Below, in pieces: positions 9,285 to 17,973 of a DNA stretch of 64,000 nt. Made by a program: the position numbers and the translations under genes. Origin of the DNA: Pseudescherichia sp031987975. Its GTDB lineage: Bacteria; Pseudomonadota; Gammaproteobacteria; Enterobacterales; Enterobacteriaceae. Under the pieces are notes generated by a model that was given only the letters and a program-made list of their open reading frames with translations, was not told where the DNA came from and made no database searches. The stretch spans positions 62,001 to 126,000 of the forward strand of contig NZ_DALZYX010000005.1 in the NCBI RefSeq assembly GCF_031987975.1, given 5' to 3'. Every line of letters begins with the position of its first letter. Positions within the stretch are counted from its first letter, which is position 1.

Positions 9285-9973
9285 GTATGGGCGGCAAGCC
9301 GGGGTTGGCGGAGCGCATCTATCGTGCGCTGAAGAATGAAATTTTCACGTTTCAGCTGATGCCGGGAGATCGCTTTAGCGAAAGCGAGATTGCCGGACGA
9401 ATGGCCGCCAGCCGGACACCGGTGCGCCAGGCCCTCTACTGGCTGGAGCATGAGGGCTATGTAGAGGTGGCCTCGCGCAGCGGCTGGCAGGTAAAGCCGT
9501 TCGACTTCGCCTGGTTTGAGGCGCTATACGACCTGCGGATTGTACTGGAGCGCGAGGCGGTACGTCGCCTGTGCGGGATGCCGCCCGGCACCTGCGCCGA
9601 GCATCTCGCCCCGCTGATTGCATTTTGGGTGGATGCCCCGCCGCTGGCGGACGGGCTGGCGGTATCACCCTATGACGAGCAGTTCCACACCGCGCTGGTG
9701 GCGGCGACGGGCAACGGCGAGATGGCAAGGGTGCACATCGACCTGACGGAGAAGATACGTATTATTCGGCACCTCGACTTTACGCGGGACGATCGGGTGG
9801 CGGCTACCTATAGCGAACACGGGCGTGTGCTACGCGCCATTTTGACCCAGCAGACAGAGGAGGCGCAGCGGATCCTGACCGACCACATATTACAGAGCAA
9901 GGCGGTGGTCAGAAAAATCACACTACACAGGCTTCAGCAATCGCGGCTACCGCCGGTTTCATCGCAGGTATAA
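9281..9973 (+). CDS. GntR-family (FadR/FCD type) transcriptional regulator
   Basis: About 230 residues. The N-terminal winged helix-turn-helix (residues 10-75) includes the family-typical PGDRFSESEIAGRMAASRTP and VRQALYWLEHEGYVEV. The C-terminal all-helical FCD ligand domain has RIVLEREAVRRL, FHTALVAATGN and a late His in the SEHGRVLRAI helix. It overlaps the stop of the urea carboxylase gene by 4 bases and precedes urtA by 31, so it is made with the operon and probably regulates it in response to an intermediate. The start is GTG at 9281 or ATG at 9287; neither has a strong ribosome site. Confidence 0.85.
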   Translation: MSMGGKPGLAERIYRALKNEIFTFQLMPGDRFSESEIAGRMAASRTPVRQALYWLEHEGYVEVASRSGWQVKPFDFAWFEALYDLRIVLEREAVRRLCGMPPGTCAEHLAPLIAFWVDAPPLADGLAVSPYDEQFHTALVAATGNGEMARVHIDLTEKIRIIRHLDFTRDDRVAATYSEHGRVLRAILTQQTEEAQRILTDHILQSKAVVRKITLHRLQQSRLPPVSSQV

Positions 9974-10004
9974 CGTAATAATTTTCTTACACTTTTAGGG
10001 GTTA

Positions 10005-11279
10005 ATGATGAAAAGACGTTCGTTAATGAAAGCCTTTGCCCTCTCCGCAACTATGGTCGGAATGGGGATCTCCTGGCAGGCGTGGGCTGCCGACACCATT
10101 AAGGTGGGCATTATGCACTCGCTCTCCGGCACCATGGCGATCTCCGAGACGCCGCTGAAAAACGTCGCGCTGATGACCATTGATGAGATCAACGCCAACG
10201 GCGGCGTGCTCGGGAAAAAGCTGGAGCCGGTGGTGGTCGATCCGGCCTCTAACTGGCCGCTGTTCGCTGAGAAAGCCCGCCAGCTTATCTCTCAGGATAA
10301 GGTCGCGGCGGTGTTTGGCTGCTGGACCTCGGTTTCGCGCAAATCCGTGCTGCCGGTGTTTGAGGAGCTGAACGGCCTGCTCTTCTACCCGGTGCAGTAT
10401 GAGGGGGAAGAGATGTCACCGAACGTCTTCTACACCGGTGCAGCGCCTAACCAGCAGGCGATCCCGGCGGTAGAGTATCTGATGAGCGAGGACGGCGGCA
10501 GCGCCAAACGCTTCTTCCTGCTCGGCACTGACTACGTCTACCCGCGCACCACCAATAAGATCCTGCGTGCCTTCCTGCACAGCAAAGGCGTACAGGATAA
10601 AGATATCGAAGAGGTCTATACCCCGTTCGGCCACAGCGATTACCAGACCATCGTTGCCAACATCAAGAAATTCGCCGCGGGCGGCAAGACCGCCGTGGTC
10701 TCTACCATTAACGGCGACTCCAACGTGCCGTTCTATAAGGAGCTGGCCAACCAGAGCATCAAAGCTACCGACGTGCCGGTAGTGGCCTTCTCGGTGGGCG
10801 AGGAGGAGCTGCGCGGCATCGACACCAAGCCGCTGGTAGGCCATCTGGCGGCGTGGAACTACTTCCAGTCCGTAGATAACTCAACCAACGCTAAATTTGT
10901 GGCCGACTACAAGGCCTATGCCAAAGCACATAACCTGCCGAACGCCGATACCGTAGTGACCAACGATCCGATGGAGGCCACCTACGTCGGGCTGCACATG
11001 TGGGCCCAGGCGGTAGAGAAAGCGGGCACCACCGACGCCGATAAGGTACGCGCCGCGATGGCCGGACAGACTTTCAAGGCACCGGACGGCTTCACCCTGA
11101 CCATGGATCAAACCAACCACCACCTGCACAAGCCGGTGATGATCGGTGAGATCGAAGATAACGGCCAGTTCAACGTCGTCTGGCAGACCGAACAGCCGGT
11201 CCGCGCCCAGCCGTGGAGTCCGTTTATCGCCGGTAACGATAAGAAACCGGATACGCCGGTGAAATCTACCGGGCAGTAA
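10005..11279 (+). CDS. urtA: Urea ABC transporter substrate-binding protein UrtA
   Basis: Periplasmic binding protein of 424 residues for urea uptake. The signal sequence has a twin-Arg-like RRSLMK and cleavage near AWA-ADTIKVG, so Tat or Sec export are both possible. The mature start IKVGIMHSLSGTMAISE and the later FGCWTSVSRKSVLPV and LLFYPVQYEG are typical of UrtA within the branched-chain amino acid type receptors. Two ATGs stand in tandem (10005, 10008) after an AGGGG. It is separated from urtB by a GC-rich hairpin, which may keep its mRNA level above that of the membrane genes. Confidence 0.93.
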   Translation: MMKRRSLMKAFALSATMVGMGISWQAWAADTIKVGIMHSLSGTMAISETPLKNVALMTIDEINANGGVLGKKLEPVVVDPASNWPLFAEKARQLISQDKVAAVFGCWTSVSRKSVLPVFEELNGLLFYPVQYEGEEMSPNVFYTGAAPNQQAIPAVEYLMSEDGGSAKRFFLLGTDYVYPRTTNKILRAFLHSKGVQDKDIEEVYTPFGHSDYQTIVANIKKFAAGGKTAVVSTINGDSNVPFYKELANQSIKATDVPVVAFSVGEEELRGIDTKPLVGHLAAWNYFQSVDNSTNAKFVADYKAYAKAHNLPNADTVVTNDPMEATYVGLHMWAQAVEKAGTTDADKVRAAMAGQTFKAPDGFTLTMDQTNHHLHKPVMIGEIEDNGQFNVVWQTEQPVRAQPWSPFIAGNDKKPDTPVKSTGQ

Positions 11280-11286
11280 GTCGAGC

Positions 11287-11310
11287 GCCCGGCGGCATGG
11301 GCTGCCGGGC
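11287..11310 (+). other. Intercistronic GC-rich hairpin between urtA and urtB
   Basis: GCCCGGC (11287-11293) and GCCGGGC (11304-11310) form a 7-base-pair stem with a 10-base loop. No T-run follows, so it is not a classical terminator. Such hairpins behind binding-protein genes commonly protect the upstream mRNA; that role is inferred here. Confidence 0.6.
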
Positions 11311-11338
11311 AATATCTCCACCAGCAGATCGAGCGACC

Positions 11339-12913
11339 ATGAAAATAGTTACGCGCTTCGGCCTCTTCTTTGCCTGCTGCCTGCTGTTCATCGGCCCGGC
11401 CGCTGCCGGACCGGCGAGCGAGTACGGCGCTGCCAGCCGCACTCAGCAGGCGCAGCTGTTACAAACCTGGTCCGCCGCGCCGGATGCATCGCGCCTACCC
11501 CTGCTTCAGGCGCTACGCCAGGAGAACGTGGTCGTCGATAAGCGCGGCCAGCTCTTTACTCAGTCCGGAGAGACCCTGACGCCGCTGGAGGGCAACGCAG
11601 CCCCAGAGGGAAACCCACGCCGGATCTTTATGAACAACCGCATCCGCACCCTGGTAGCGAATGCCCTTGCCGCCCACCAGCTGGTCAGCAACGATCGCAC
11701 GCTGCGTCTCGCCGCCGCGCATAATTTGCAAAACGACGCCACGGCGGAGCAGCTTCCCCTTATTCAGCAGCGTCTGGCCCTGGAGCAGGATAGCGAGGTG
11801 AAAACGGCCCTGCAGCTGGCCCTCGCCAATTTACAGCTCGGGGATGCAAACCCACAGGTGCGCCTGCAGGCGGTGAAGGCGCTGAGCGAAAGCAGCGCCC
11901 CGCAGATCCAGGCCAGCCTCCAGCGTCTTACTCAATCGCAAAACGAGCCGGACGCCAGCGTGCGGGCCGCCGCCGCTGACAGCCTGAAGCAGATCCAGCA
12001 GCGACTGCGCTGGGGTGACTGGCTGGGTCAGGCCTTCAGCGGGCTGTCGCTGGGATCGATTCTGCTGCTGGCTGCTCTTGGCCTGGCGATCACTTACGGC
12101 CTGCTGGGGGTGATCAATATGGCCCACGGCGAGATGCTGATGCTGGGAGCGTACGCCACCTGGCTGGTGCAGGATCTCTTTGTGCGCCTCGCCCCGCAGT
12201 GGCTGGCACTCTATCCCATCGTCGCCCTGCCGGTAGCCTTTTTCATTACCGCCGCGATGGGGATGGCGCTGGAGCGGCTGATCATTCGCCATCTCTATGG
12301 CCGCCCGCTGGAGACCCTGCTGGCGACCTGGGGCATCAGCCTGATGCTGATCCAGCTGGTGCGCCTGCTCTTTGGCGCGCAGAACCTGGAGGTGGCTAAC
12401 CCAGGCTGGCTCTCCGGCGGCTGGGCGGTACTGCCTAATCTGATCCTGCCTTACAACCGCATCGCGGTTATCGTCTTTGTGCTGCTGGTACTGGCGCTGA
12501 CCTGGCTGCTGCTCAACAAAACCCGGCTGGGGATGAACGTGCGGGCAGTGACCCAAAACCGGCGGATGGCCGACTGCTGCGGCGTGCCCACCGGGCGCGT
12601 AGATATGCTGGCCTTCGGTCTGGGATCCGGTATCGCCGGGCTGGGGGGCGTGGCGCTGTCGCAGCTGGGCAACGTCGGCCCCGAGCTGGGCCAGGGCTAT
12701 ATCATCGACTCATTTTTAGTGGTGGTACTGGGTGGCGTCGGCCAGCTGGCAGGCACGGTGGTGGCGGCCTTTAGCCTCGGCATCATCAACAAGCTGCTGG
12801 AGCCGCAAATTGGCGCGGTGCTGGGCAAAATCGCCATCCTGATACTGATCGTGCTGTTTATCCAGAAACGGCCACAGGGGCTGTTTGCATTTAAGGGGCG
12901 AGTGATCGACTGA
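11339..12913 (+). CDS. urtB: Urea ABC transporter permease UrtB
   Basis: Membrane subunit of about 524 residues. It has the UrtB-specific build: a signal peptide (ending near PAAAGPASEYG), a periplasmic helical-repeat domain of about 200 residues, then a LivH-like permease (from SLGSILLLAALGLAITYGLLGVINMAHGEMLMLGAY) with about eight membrane helices. The chosen start, MKIVTRFG, gives a proper signal peptide; the longer frame from 11297 crosses the hairpin and is unlikely. Its stop shares one base with the urtC start, so the two are translationally coupled. Confidence 0.92.
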   Translation: MKIVTRFGLFFACCLLFIGPAAAGPASEYGAASRTQQAQLLQTWSAAPDASRLPLLQALRQENVVVDKRGQLFTQSGETLTPLEGNAAPEGNPRRIFMNNRIRTLVANALAAHQLVSNDRTLRLAAAHNLQNDATAEQLPLIQQRLALEQDSEVKTALQLALANLQLGDANPQVRLQAVKALSESSAPQIQASLQRLTQSQNEPDASVRAAAADSLKQIQQRLRWGDWLGQAFSGLSLGSILLLAALGLAITYGLLGVINMAHGEMLMLGAYATWLVQDLFVRLAPQWLALYPIVALPVAFFITAAMGMALERLIIRHLYGRPLETLLATWGISLMLIQLVRLLFGAQNLEVANPGWLSGGWAVLPNLILPYNRIAVIVFVLLVLALTWLLLNKTRLGMNVRAVTQNRRMADCCGVPTGRVDMLAFGLGSGIAGLGGVALSQLGNVGPELGQGYIIDSFLVVVLGGVGQLAGTVVAAFSLGIINKLLEPQIGAVLGKIAILILIVLFIQKRPQGLFAFKGRVID

Positions 12914-13989
12914 TGAGCCAACCCATAACCCTGACGCTGGCGCAGCGTGCGCCCCGTCTGACGCGCACCCTGACGCTGGGCATTATTGTCCTGCTGCTGG
13001 CCCTGCCTTTTCTCGCCCTGCTGCCGCAGGATCACCCCCTGGCGATGTCCGCCTACACCCTGACCCTGGTGGGTAAGATCCTCTGCTACGCCATTGTCGC
13101 CGTGGCGCTGGATCTGGTCTGGGGCTACGCTGGCCTGTTGTCGCTGGGGCACGGGCTGTTCTTTGCCCTCGGCGGCTACGCGATGGGCATGTACCTGATG
13201 CGCCAGGCGGCGGGAGACGGCCTGCCAGCGTTTATGACCTTTCTCTCCTGGAGCGAGATGCCGTGGTTTTGGACAGGTACGCAGCACTTTGCGTGGGCGC
13301 TGTGTTTGATCGTACTGCTGCCGGGCCTGCTGGCGCTGTTGTTTGGCTATTTCGCCTTCCGCTCGCGCATCAAAGACGTCTATTTCTCGATCATGACCCA
13401 GGCGCTGACCTATGCCGGGATGCTGCTTTTCTTTCGTAACGAAACCGGCTTTGGTGGCAATAACGGTTTTACCGGCTTTACGACCCTGCTCGGTTTCCCC
13501 GTTACCGCTACCGGAACACGGATCGGCCTGTTTATCGCCACCGTTCTGCTGCTGGTCGCCGCGCTGGGTATCGGTATAGCGCTGGCGCGCAGCAAGTTTG
13601 GCCGGGTGCTGACGGCAGTACGCGATGCAGAGAACAGGCTGATGTTTTGCGGCTACGATCCACAGGGGTTTAAGCTGTTTGTCTGGACGCTCTCCGCCGT
13701 GCTCTGCGGACTCGCCGGAGCGCTCTATGTCCCGCAGGTGGGGATTATCAACCCGAGCGAGATGTCACCCACCAACTCCATCGAGGCCGCCATCTGGGTG
13801 GCGCTGGGCGGGCGCGGAACCCTGATCGGGCCGCTGCTGGGGGCGGGCATCGTCAACGGGGCGAAGAGCTTTTTCACCGTCGCCTTCCCGGAGTACTGGC
13901 TCTTTTTCCTGGGCCTGATGTTTATTCTCGTCACGTTGTTTTTACCGCGCGGCGTCATTGGCCTGCTGAGGCGGAGAAAACATGACTGA
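12913..13989 (+). CDS. urtC: Urea ABC transporter permease UrtC
   Basis: LivM-like permease of 358 residues, the second membrane half of the urea importer. Many hydrophobic helices are visible, and the characteristic VALDLVWGYAGLLSLGHGLFFALGGYAMGMYL follows the second helix. GIINPSEMSPTNSIEAAIW and VALGGRGTLIGPLLGAG lie near the C-terminus, as in other UrtC. The start overlaps the urtB stop by one base, and the 3' end overlaps urtD by 8 bases. Confidence 0.93.
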   Translation: MSQPITLTLAQRAPRLTRTLTLGIIVLLLALPFLALLPQDHPLAMSAYTLTLVGKILCYAIVAVALDLVWGYAGLLSLGHGLFFALGGYAMGMYLMRQAAGDGLPAFMTFLSWSEMPWFWTGTQHFAWALCLIVLLPGLLALLFGYFAFRSRIKDVYFSIMTQALTYAGMLLFFRNETGFGGNNGFTGFTTLLGFPVTATGTRIGLFIATVLLLVAALGIGIALARSKFGRVLTAVRDAENRLMFCGYDPQGFKLFVWTLSAVLCGLAGALYVPQVGIINPSEMSPTNSIEAAIWVALGGRGTLIGPLLGAGIVNGAKSFFTVAFPEYWLFFLGLMFILVTLFLPRGVIGLLRRRKHD

Positions 13990-14773
13990 TACCCTTTTTA
14001 CCCAGCCGCTGCCGCAGGATCGCTACCGGGAGACCACCGATCCGGTACTGCTGCTGGAGAAGATCAACGTCTCCTTCGACAGCTTCCGCGCCCTCACCGA
14101 CCTGACGCTGGCGATTGGCGTGGGCGAGCTACGCTGCATCATCGGTCCCAACGGCGCGGGCAAAACCACGCTGATGGATGTGATCACCGGCAAGACCCGC
14201 CCGGACAGTGGCAGCGTGGTTTATGACCAGAATATCGACCTGACCCAGCTCTCTCCGGTGGAGATTGCGCGGGCGGGCATCGGGCGTAAATTTCAGAAGC
14301 CGACGGTGTTTGAGGCGCTGACCGTGGCCGAAAACCTTGAGCTTGCCCTGAAAACCGATAAGTCAGTCTGGGCCAGCCTGCGGGCGAAGCTCAGCGGCGA
14401 GCAGCGGGATCGCATCGATGAAACCCTTCAGCTGCTGCGGCTGGGAAACCAGAGCCAACGCCAGGCGGGGCTACTCTCCCACGGCCAGAAGCAGTTCCTT
14501 GAGATCGGCATGCTGCTGGTGCAGGAGCCACACCTGCTGCTACTGGACGAGCCTGCCGCCGGACTGACGGACGCCGAGACCGAGTATATCGCCGAGCTAT
14601 TTCGTACCCTGGCCGGTAAACACTCCCTGATGGTGGTGGAGCATGATATGGGTTTTGTCGATACCATTGCCGACCACGTGACGGTGCTGCACCAGGGCCA
14701 GGTGCTGGCCGAGGGTTCCCTGCGCGAGGTGCAGGCGAATGAACAGGTTATTGACGTTTATCTGGGGCGTTAA
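13982..14773 (+). CDS. urtD: Urea ABC transporter ATP-binding protein UrtD
   Basis: ATPase of 263 residues related to LivG. Walker A is GPNGAGKTT, the signature is LLSHGQKQ (the variant usual in UrtD), Walker B is LLLLDEPAAGL, and the H-loop is VVEHDM. An N-terminal extension of about 20 residues precedes the nucleotide-binding domain. It pairs with UrtE to power the UrtBC channel. It overlaps the end of urtC and stops one base before the urtE start codon. Confidence 0.93.
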   Translation: MTDTLFTQPLPQDRYRETTDPVLLLEKINVSFDSFRALTDLTLAIGVGELRCIIGPNGAGKTTLMDVITGKTRPDSGSVVYDQNIDLTQLSPVEIARAGIGRKFQKPTVFEALTVAENLELALKTDKSVWASLRAKLSGEQRDRIDETLQLLRLGNQSQRQAGLLSHGQKQFLEIGMLLVQEPHLLLLDEPAAGLTDAETEYIAELFRTLAGKHSLMVVEHDMGFVDTIADHVTVLHQGQVLAEGSLREVQANEQVIDVYLGR

Positions 14774-14774
14774 G

Positions 14775-15473
14775 ATGCTGGAAGTGAATGAACTACATCA
14801 ATATTACGGCGGGAGCCATATCCTGCGCGGCCTCTCGTTTGCAACCTGTCCTGGCGAGGTGACCTGCCTGCTGGGGCGTAACGGTGTGGGGAAAACCACC
14901 CTGCTGAAGTGCCTGATGGGGCTGATCCCGGCCAGGTCCGGCACCATTAGCTGGCAGGGAAAGACCATCAACCAGCAGAAGCCACATCAGCGGGTGCGCA
15001 GCGGCATGGCTTACGTGCCGCAGGGTCGAGAGATCTTTCCCCGGCTGACGGTAGAGGAGAACCTGCTGATGGGGCTGTCGCGCTTTGCCGGTTCGCAGGC
15101 AAAGCGGGTTCCCGAGGAGATCTACGACCTGTTTCCGGTGCTGCGGGAGATGAAGCAGCGGCGCGGGGGCGATCTCTCCGGCGGTCAACAGCAGCAGCTG
15201 GCCATTGGCCGGGCGCTGGCCTGCCAGCCACAGCTGCTGATCCTTGATGAGCCAACGGAGGGCATTCAGCCCTCGGTGATCAAAGAGATTGGCGTGGTGA
15301 TCAAAACGCTTGCTGCACGGGGGGATATGGCGATCCTGCTGGTGGAGCAGTTTTATGATTTTGCCGCCGAGCTGGCGGACAGCTACCTGGTGATGTCCCG
15401 GGGAGCGATCGTTCAGCGCGGCAGAGGGGAAGAGATGGAGAGTCACGGCGTGCGCAATCTGGTAGCGATTTAG
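14775..15473 (+). CDS. urtE: Urea ABC transporter ATP-binding protein UrtE
   Basis: ATPase of 232 residues related to LivF. Walker A is GRNGVGKTT, the signature is DLSGGQQQQ, Walker B is LLILDEPTEGIQPS, and the H-loop is LLVEQFYDF. The start at MLEVNELHQYYGG follows the urtD stop directly; the longer frame from 14739 lies within urtD. It is the last gene of the operon. No strong terminator was seen in the 47 bases before ynfD, so read-through is possible. Confidence 0.93.
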   Translation: MLEVNELHQYYGGSHILRGLSFATCPGEVTCLLGRNGVGKTTLLKCLMGLIPARSGTISWQGKTINQQKPHQRVRSGMAYVPQGREIFPRLTVEENLLMGLSRFAGSQAKRVPEEIYDLFPVLREMKQRRGGDLSGGQQQQLAIGRALACQPQLLILDEPTEGIQPSVIKEIGVVIKTLAARGDMAILLVEQFYDFAAELADSYLVMSRGAIVQRGRGEEMESHGVRNLVAI

Positions 15474-15520
15474 CCGCGGCTGCTAGACTAGAGCTATACC
15501 CCTGAAAACAGGAGCCGCAT

Positions 15521-15820
15521 ATGAAAACGTCCCGTTTGCTCATTGCCCTGGTTCTGTTTGCCGCCGCCCCGGCGTTTGCTGCGCCGGAGTATTGCGAAAA
15601 AGTCAGACGCGAGATCAAGCAGCGCATCATGGCCAATGGCCTACCGGAGTCGGCGTTTACGCTCAATATCGTTCCGGCGGGCCAGGCGGACAAGCCCGAT
15701 ACCCACGTGGTCGGCCACTGCGCCAACGATACCTACAAGATCCTCTACACCCGCACCAGCAGCGGCAACGTGCCTGCCGCCGGCGCTGCGCCGGACGGCT
15801 CCCGTACCGAGCCGCAGTAG
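15521..15820 (+). CDS. ynfD: YnfD, DUF1161 periplasmic protein
   Basis: Small secreted protein of 99 residues. The signal peptide is cleaved near AFA-APEYC. The mature part has CEKVRREIKQRI and VVGHCANDTYKILYTR, matching E. coli YnfD and the DUF1161 family; two Cys probably pair. The function is unknown. In E. coli the next genes are ynfEFGH, dmsD and clcB; here bioD2 follows at once on the other strand, so that block is absent from this place. Confidence 0.92.
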   Translation: MKTSRLLIALVLFAAAPAFAAPEYCEKVRREIKQRIMANGLPESAFTLNIVPAGQADKPDTHVVGHCANDTYKILYTRTSSGNVPAAGAAPDGSRTEPQ

Positions 15821-15824
15821 ACGC

Positions 15825-16520
15825 CTAGGCCAGTACCCGATCGGCGATCAGCGTCCGGGTCAGCAGGGTGATGTCGATATAGTGCGCCAGGTCGCGCTGC
15901 TCGGCGCGGGGCAGATAGGGTAGCTCGCCAATCAGCGGCGCGGGGATCTTTTTGCCCAGTACGTTAATGATCTCGGCATAATGGGCAAGGCCAGGGTTGA
16001 TGCGGTTTGCCACCCAGCCGATCAACGGCAGGCCGTCGCTGGCAATGGCCTGGGCGGTCAGCAGGGCGTGGTTGATACACCCCTCCTGGATCCCCACCAC
16101 CATAATCACCGGAAGCTGCTCCTGCACCACCCACTCCGAGAGCGGACGCAGATCGTTCATCAGGCCGCGCCAGCCGCCGGTGCCTTCAACCACCACATGA
16201 TCGACGCAGTCGTTAAGGTGCGCCAGGCCCTTCGAGAGCAGACCATAGTTGATGGGGCAGCTGTGAGCAACGCTGCTCTCCTCTTCGCTCAGGGCAATAG
16301 GATTTACCGCCTCGTAGGGCAGCGCCAGCGTTGAGACGCTTTGCAGTACCAGCGCATCTCGGTTGCGCAGGCCCTCAGGCGTCTCTTTACTCCCCTTCGC
16401 CACTGGCTTGTAGCCAGCTACGCTTCTGCCGCTGGCCGCCAGCGCCTGCAGAAGTGCGCGGGAGACCACTGTCTTCCCGACAGCCGTATCGGTACCCGTA
16501 ATAAAGAAACGCTTAAGCAT
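15825..16520 (-). CDS. bioD2: Dethiobiotin synthetase paralogue BioD2 (YnfK)
   Basis: About 231 residues. The family closes the ureido ring of dethiobiotin with ATP and CO2. The P-loop is GTDTAVGKT. KPVAKG, VVEGTGGWRGLM and VANRINP fit both BioD enzymes, and the whole sequence follows YnfK rather than the bio-operon BioD. The ATG at 16520 has GGAG at good spacing; a GTG one codon upstream is less likely. It lies behind mlc on the same strand as in E. coli, so the two may be co-transcribed. Confidence 0.93.
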   Translation of the reverse strand: MLKRFFITGTDTAVGKTVVSRALLQALAASGRSVAGYKPVAKGSKETPEGLRNRDALVLQSVSTLALPYEAVNPIALSEEESSVAHSCPINYGLLSKGLAHLNDCVDHVVVEGTGGWRGLMNDLRPLSEWVVQEQLPVIMVVGIQEGCINHALLTAQAIASDGLPLIGWVANRINPGLAHYAEIINVLGKKIPAPLIGELPYLPRAEQRDLAHYIDITLLTRTLIADRVLA

Positions 16521-16645
16521 CACTTACTCCACCGTTTTGCCGCGAAAATATACACCAGGAAAATAATTCAGAGGAGAAAGTCTAAGTTAAGTCGCCAGGG
16601 GCCAATTTGAGGTAGCGCAATTTTTCCTACAACTGTGCGAATTTA

Positions 16646-17866
16646 TCACCCTTGCAACAGACGAATCAGCAACGAACCGTTATACATCGCGTCTTTTACC
16701 AGCGCCGCACCCGCCATCGTGCCCTGGTTTGAGAACTGCGTGCTCTCCACGATGATGTGTCGGCTGTAGGCAGGTAGCGACTGCTGGCGAATGCAGTTGC
16801 TGATAGCCGGGAAGAGAATATCTGCGGCCTGGCTCAGGGGGGAACCGATCAGAATTTTTTGCGGGTTGAACAGGTTTACCATGATCGCCAGGATGCGTCC
16901 GACGTTGGTGCCGACGCCAGCGATAATATCTGTCGCCAGCCGATCCCCCTCCCGCGCCGCCTGGCAGAGGGAGGCAACGGTGAGCGGCTGGCCGTGCAGC
17001 TGCGAACTCATCGACTGGTTCATGCGCTGCTGCGCCAGCTCCAACACGCTCTCCACGCTGGCAATGGTCTCCAGGCAACCGTGGTTGCCGCAATAGCAGC
17101 GCTTGCCGTAGGGATCGACCTGGGTGTGGCCTATCTCAACCAGGCTGCTGCTGCCCGCGTGCAGCAGACGCCCGTCGGTGATCACTCCAGCCCCAACGTT
17201 GTGGTCGATCACCACCTGAATAACGTCCCGCGCGCCACGAGATGCGCCAAACAGCGCTTCCGCCATGGTCCACGCGCTAATGTCGTGTTGAATATAGACC
17301 GGCACGCCGGTATGGCGTTCAAGGGCTTCTCCCAGCGCCATATCTTTAACATCCTCATAGAATGGCATCCGGTGCACGATGCCGTTCTCCGTATCGATGA
17401 TGCCCGGCAGGGTGATGGCGATGGCGGTTAAGCGTTCGAGCTTGCTCTGGTGGCGGATAAAGAACTGGTCAATATGATGAATAACGCGGCTGATGAAAGG
17501 CGCATGGGACTGTAACGGCAGCTCGCACAGATCTTCAACCACCAGCTTGCTGCTGAGGTCGCGCAGGGCAAGATGGATCTCGCCCCGGCTGATGCGCAGT
17601 GAGAGATAATGCCAGGCTTCGGTCTCTACCATCAGCCCAACGGCAGGTCGCCCACGGCTGCCTGGCTCCTGGATCTCGGTCTCCTGCACCAGGTGCGCCT
17701 CGAGCATTTCACGGACAATCTTAGTAATGCTGGCGGGGGCAAGCTGTGCCAGACGCGACAGATCGATACGTGAAACCGGGCCTAGCTGATCGATAAGCCG
17801 GTAAACGGCTCCTGCATTGGTCTGCTTAATCTGATCAATATGGCCGGGGGTACTATCAGCAACCAC
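16646..17866 (-). CDS. mlc: Mlc, ROK-family repressor of glucose PTS genes
   Basis: DNA-binding repressor of 406 residues, nearly identical to E. coli Mlc (DgsA). It controls ptsG, manXYZ, malT and itself, and is inactivated when sequestered by unphosphorylated EIICB-Glc. The N-terminal helix-turn-helix includes SRIDLSRLAQLAPASITKIV. The ROK domain carries the zinc motif CYCGNHGCLE and the GHTQVDP segment. The start is GTG (17866), as in E. coli; the ATG overlapping it is out of frame. An operator with dyad symmetry lies just upstream. Confidence 0.95.
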   Translation of the reverse strand: MVADSTPGHIDQIKQTNAGAVYRLIDQLGPVSRIDLSRLAQLAPASITKIVREMLEAHLVQETEIQEPGSRGRPAVGLMVETEAWHYLSLRISRGEIHLALRDLSSKLVVEDLCELPLQSHAPFISRVIHHIDQFFIRHQSKLERLTAIAITLPGIIDTENGIVHRMPFYEDVKDMALGEALERHTGVPVYIQHDISAWTMAEALFGASRGARDVIQVVIDHNVGAGVITDGRLLHAGSSSLVEIGHTQVDPYGKRCYCGNHGCLETIASVESVLELAQQRMNQSMSSQLHGQPLTVASLCQAAREGDRLATDIIAGVGTNVGRILAIMVNLFNPQKILIGSPLSQAADILFPAISNCIRQQSLPAYSRHIIVESTQFSNQGTMAGAALVKDAMYNGSLLIRLLQG

Positions 17867-17877
17867 CTCATGCTCCC

Positions 17878-17901
17878 TTTATTTTCGCGCTTCGAAATAA
17901 A
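17878..17901. promoter_or_regulatory. Mlc autoregulatory operator
   Basis: A 24-base imperfect palindrome with TTTATTT at the left, a GCGC-rich centre and AAATAAA at the right, starting 12 bases upstream of the mlc start codon. This is the recognised Mlc site type, and mlc is known to repress itself in E. coli. Confidence 0.75.
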
Positions 17902-17973
17902 CTTCTGGCTATGGTGAAGCACTTCCTTAAGGCCGTCAAATTTTTGATTAGCCTTGTGATTTACCGCACAATT

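Noticed and set aside
11831..12556. 241-codon minus-strand frame inside urtB
   Set aside because: Antisense to a membrane permease; the product is Gln/His/Arg-rich as expected for a reversed hydrophobic gene.
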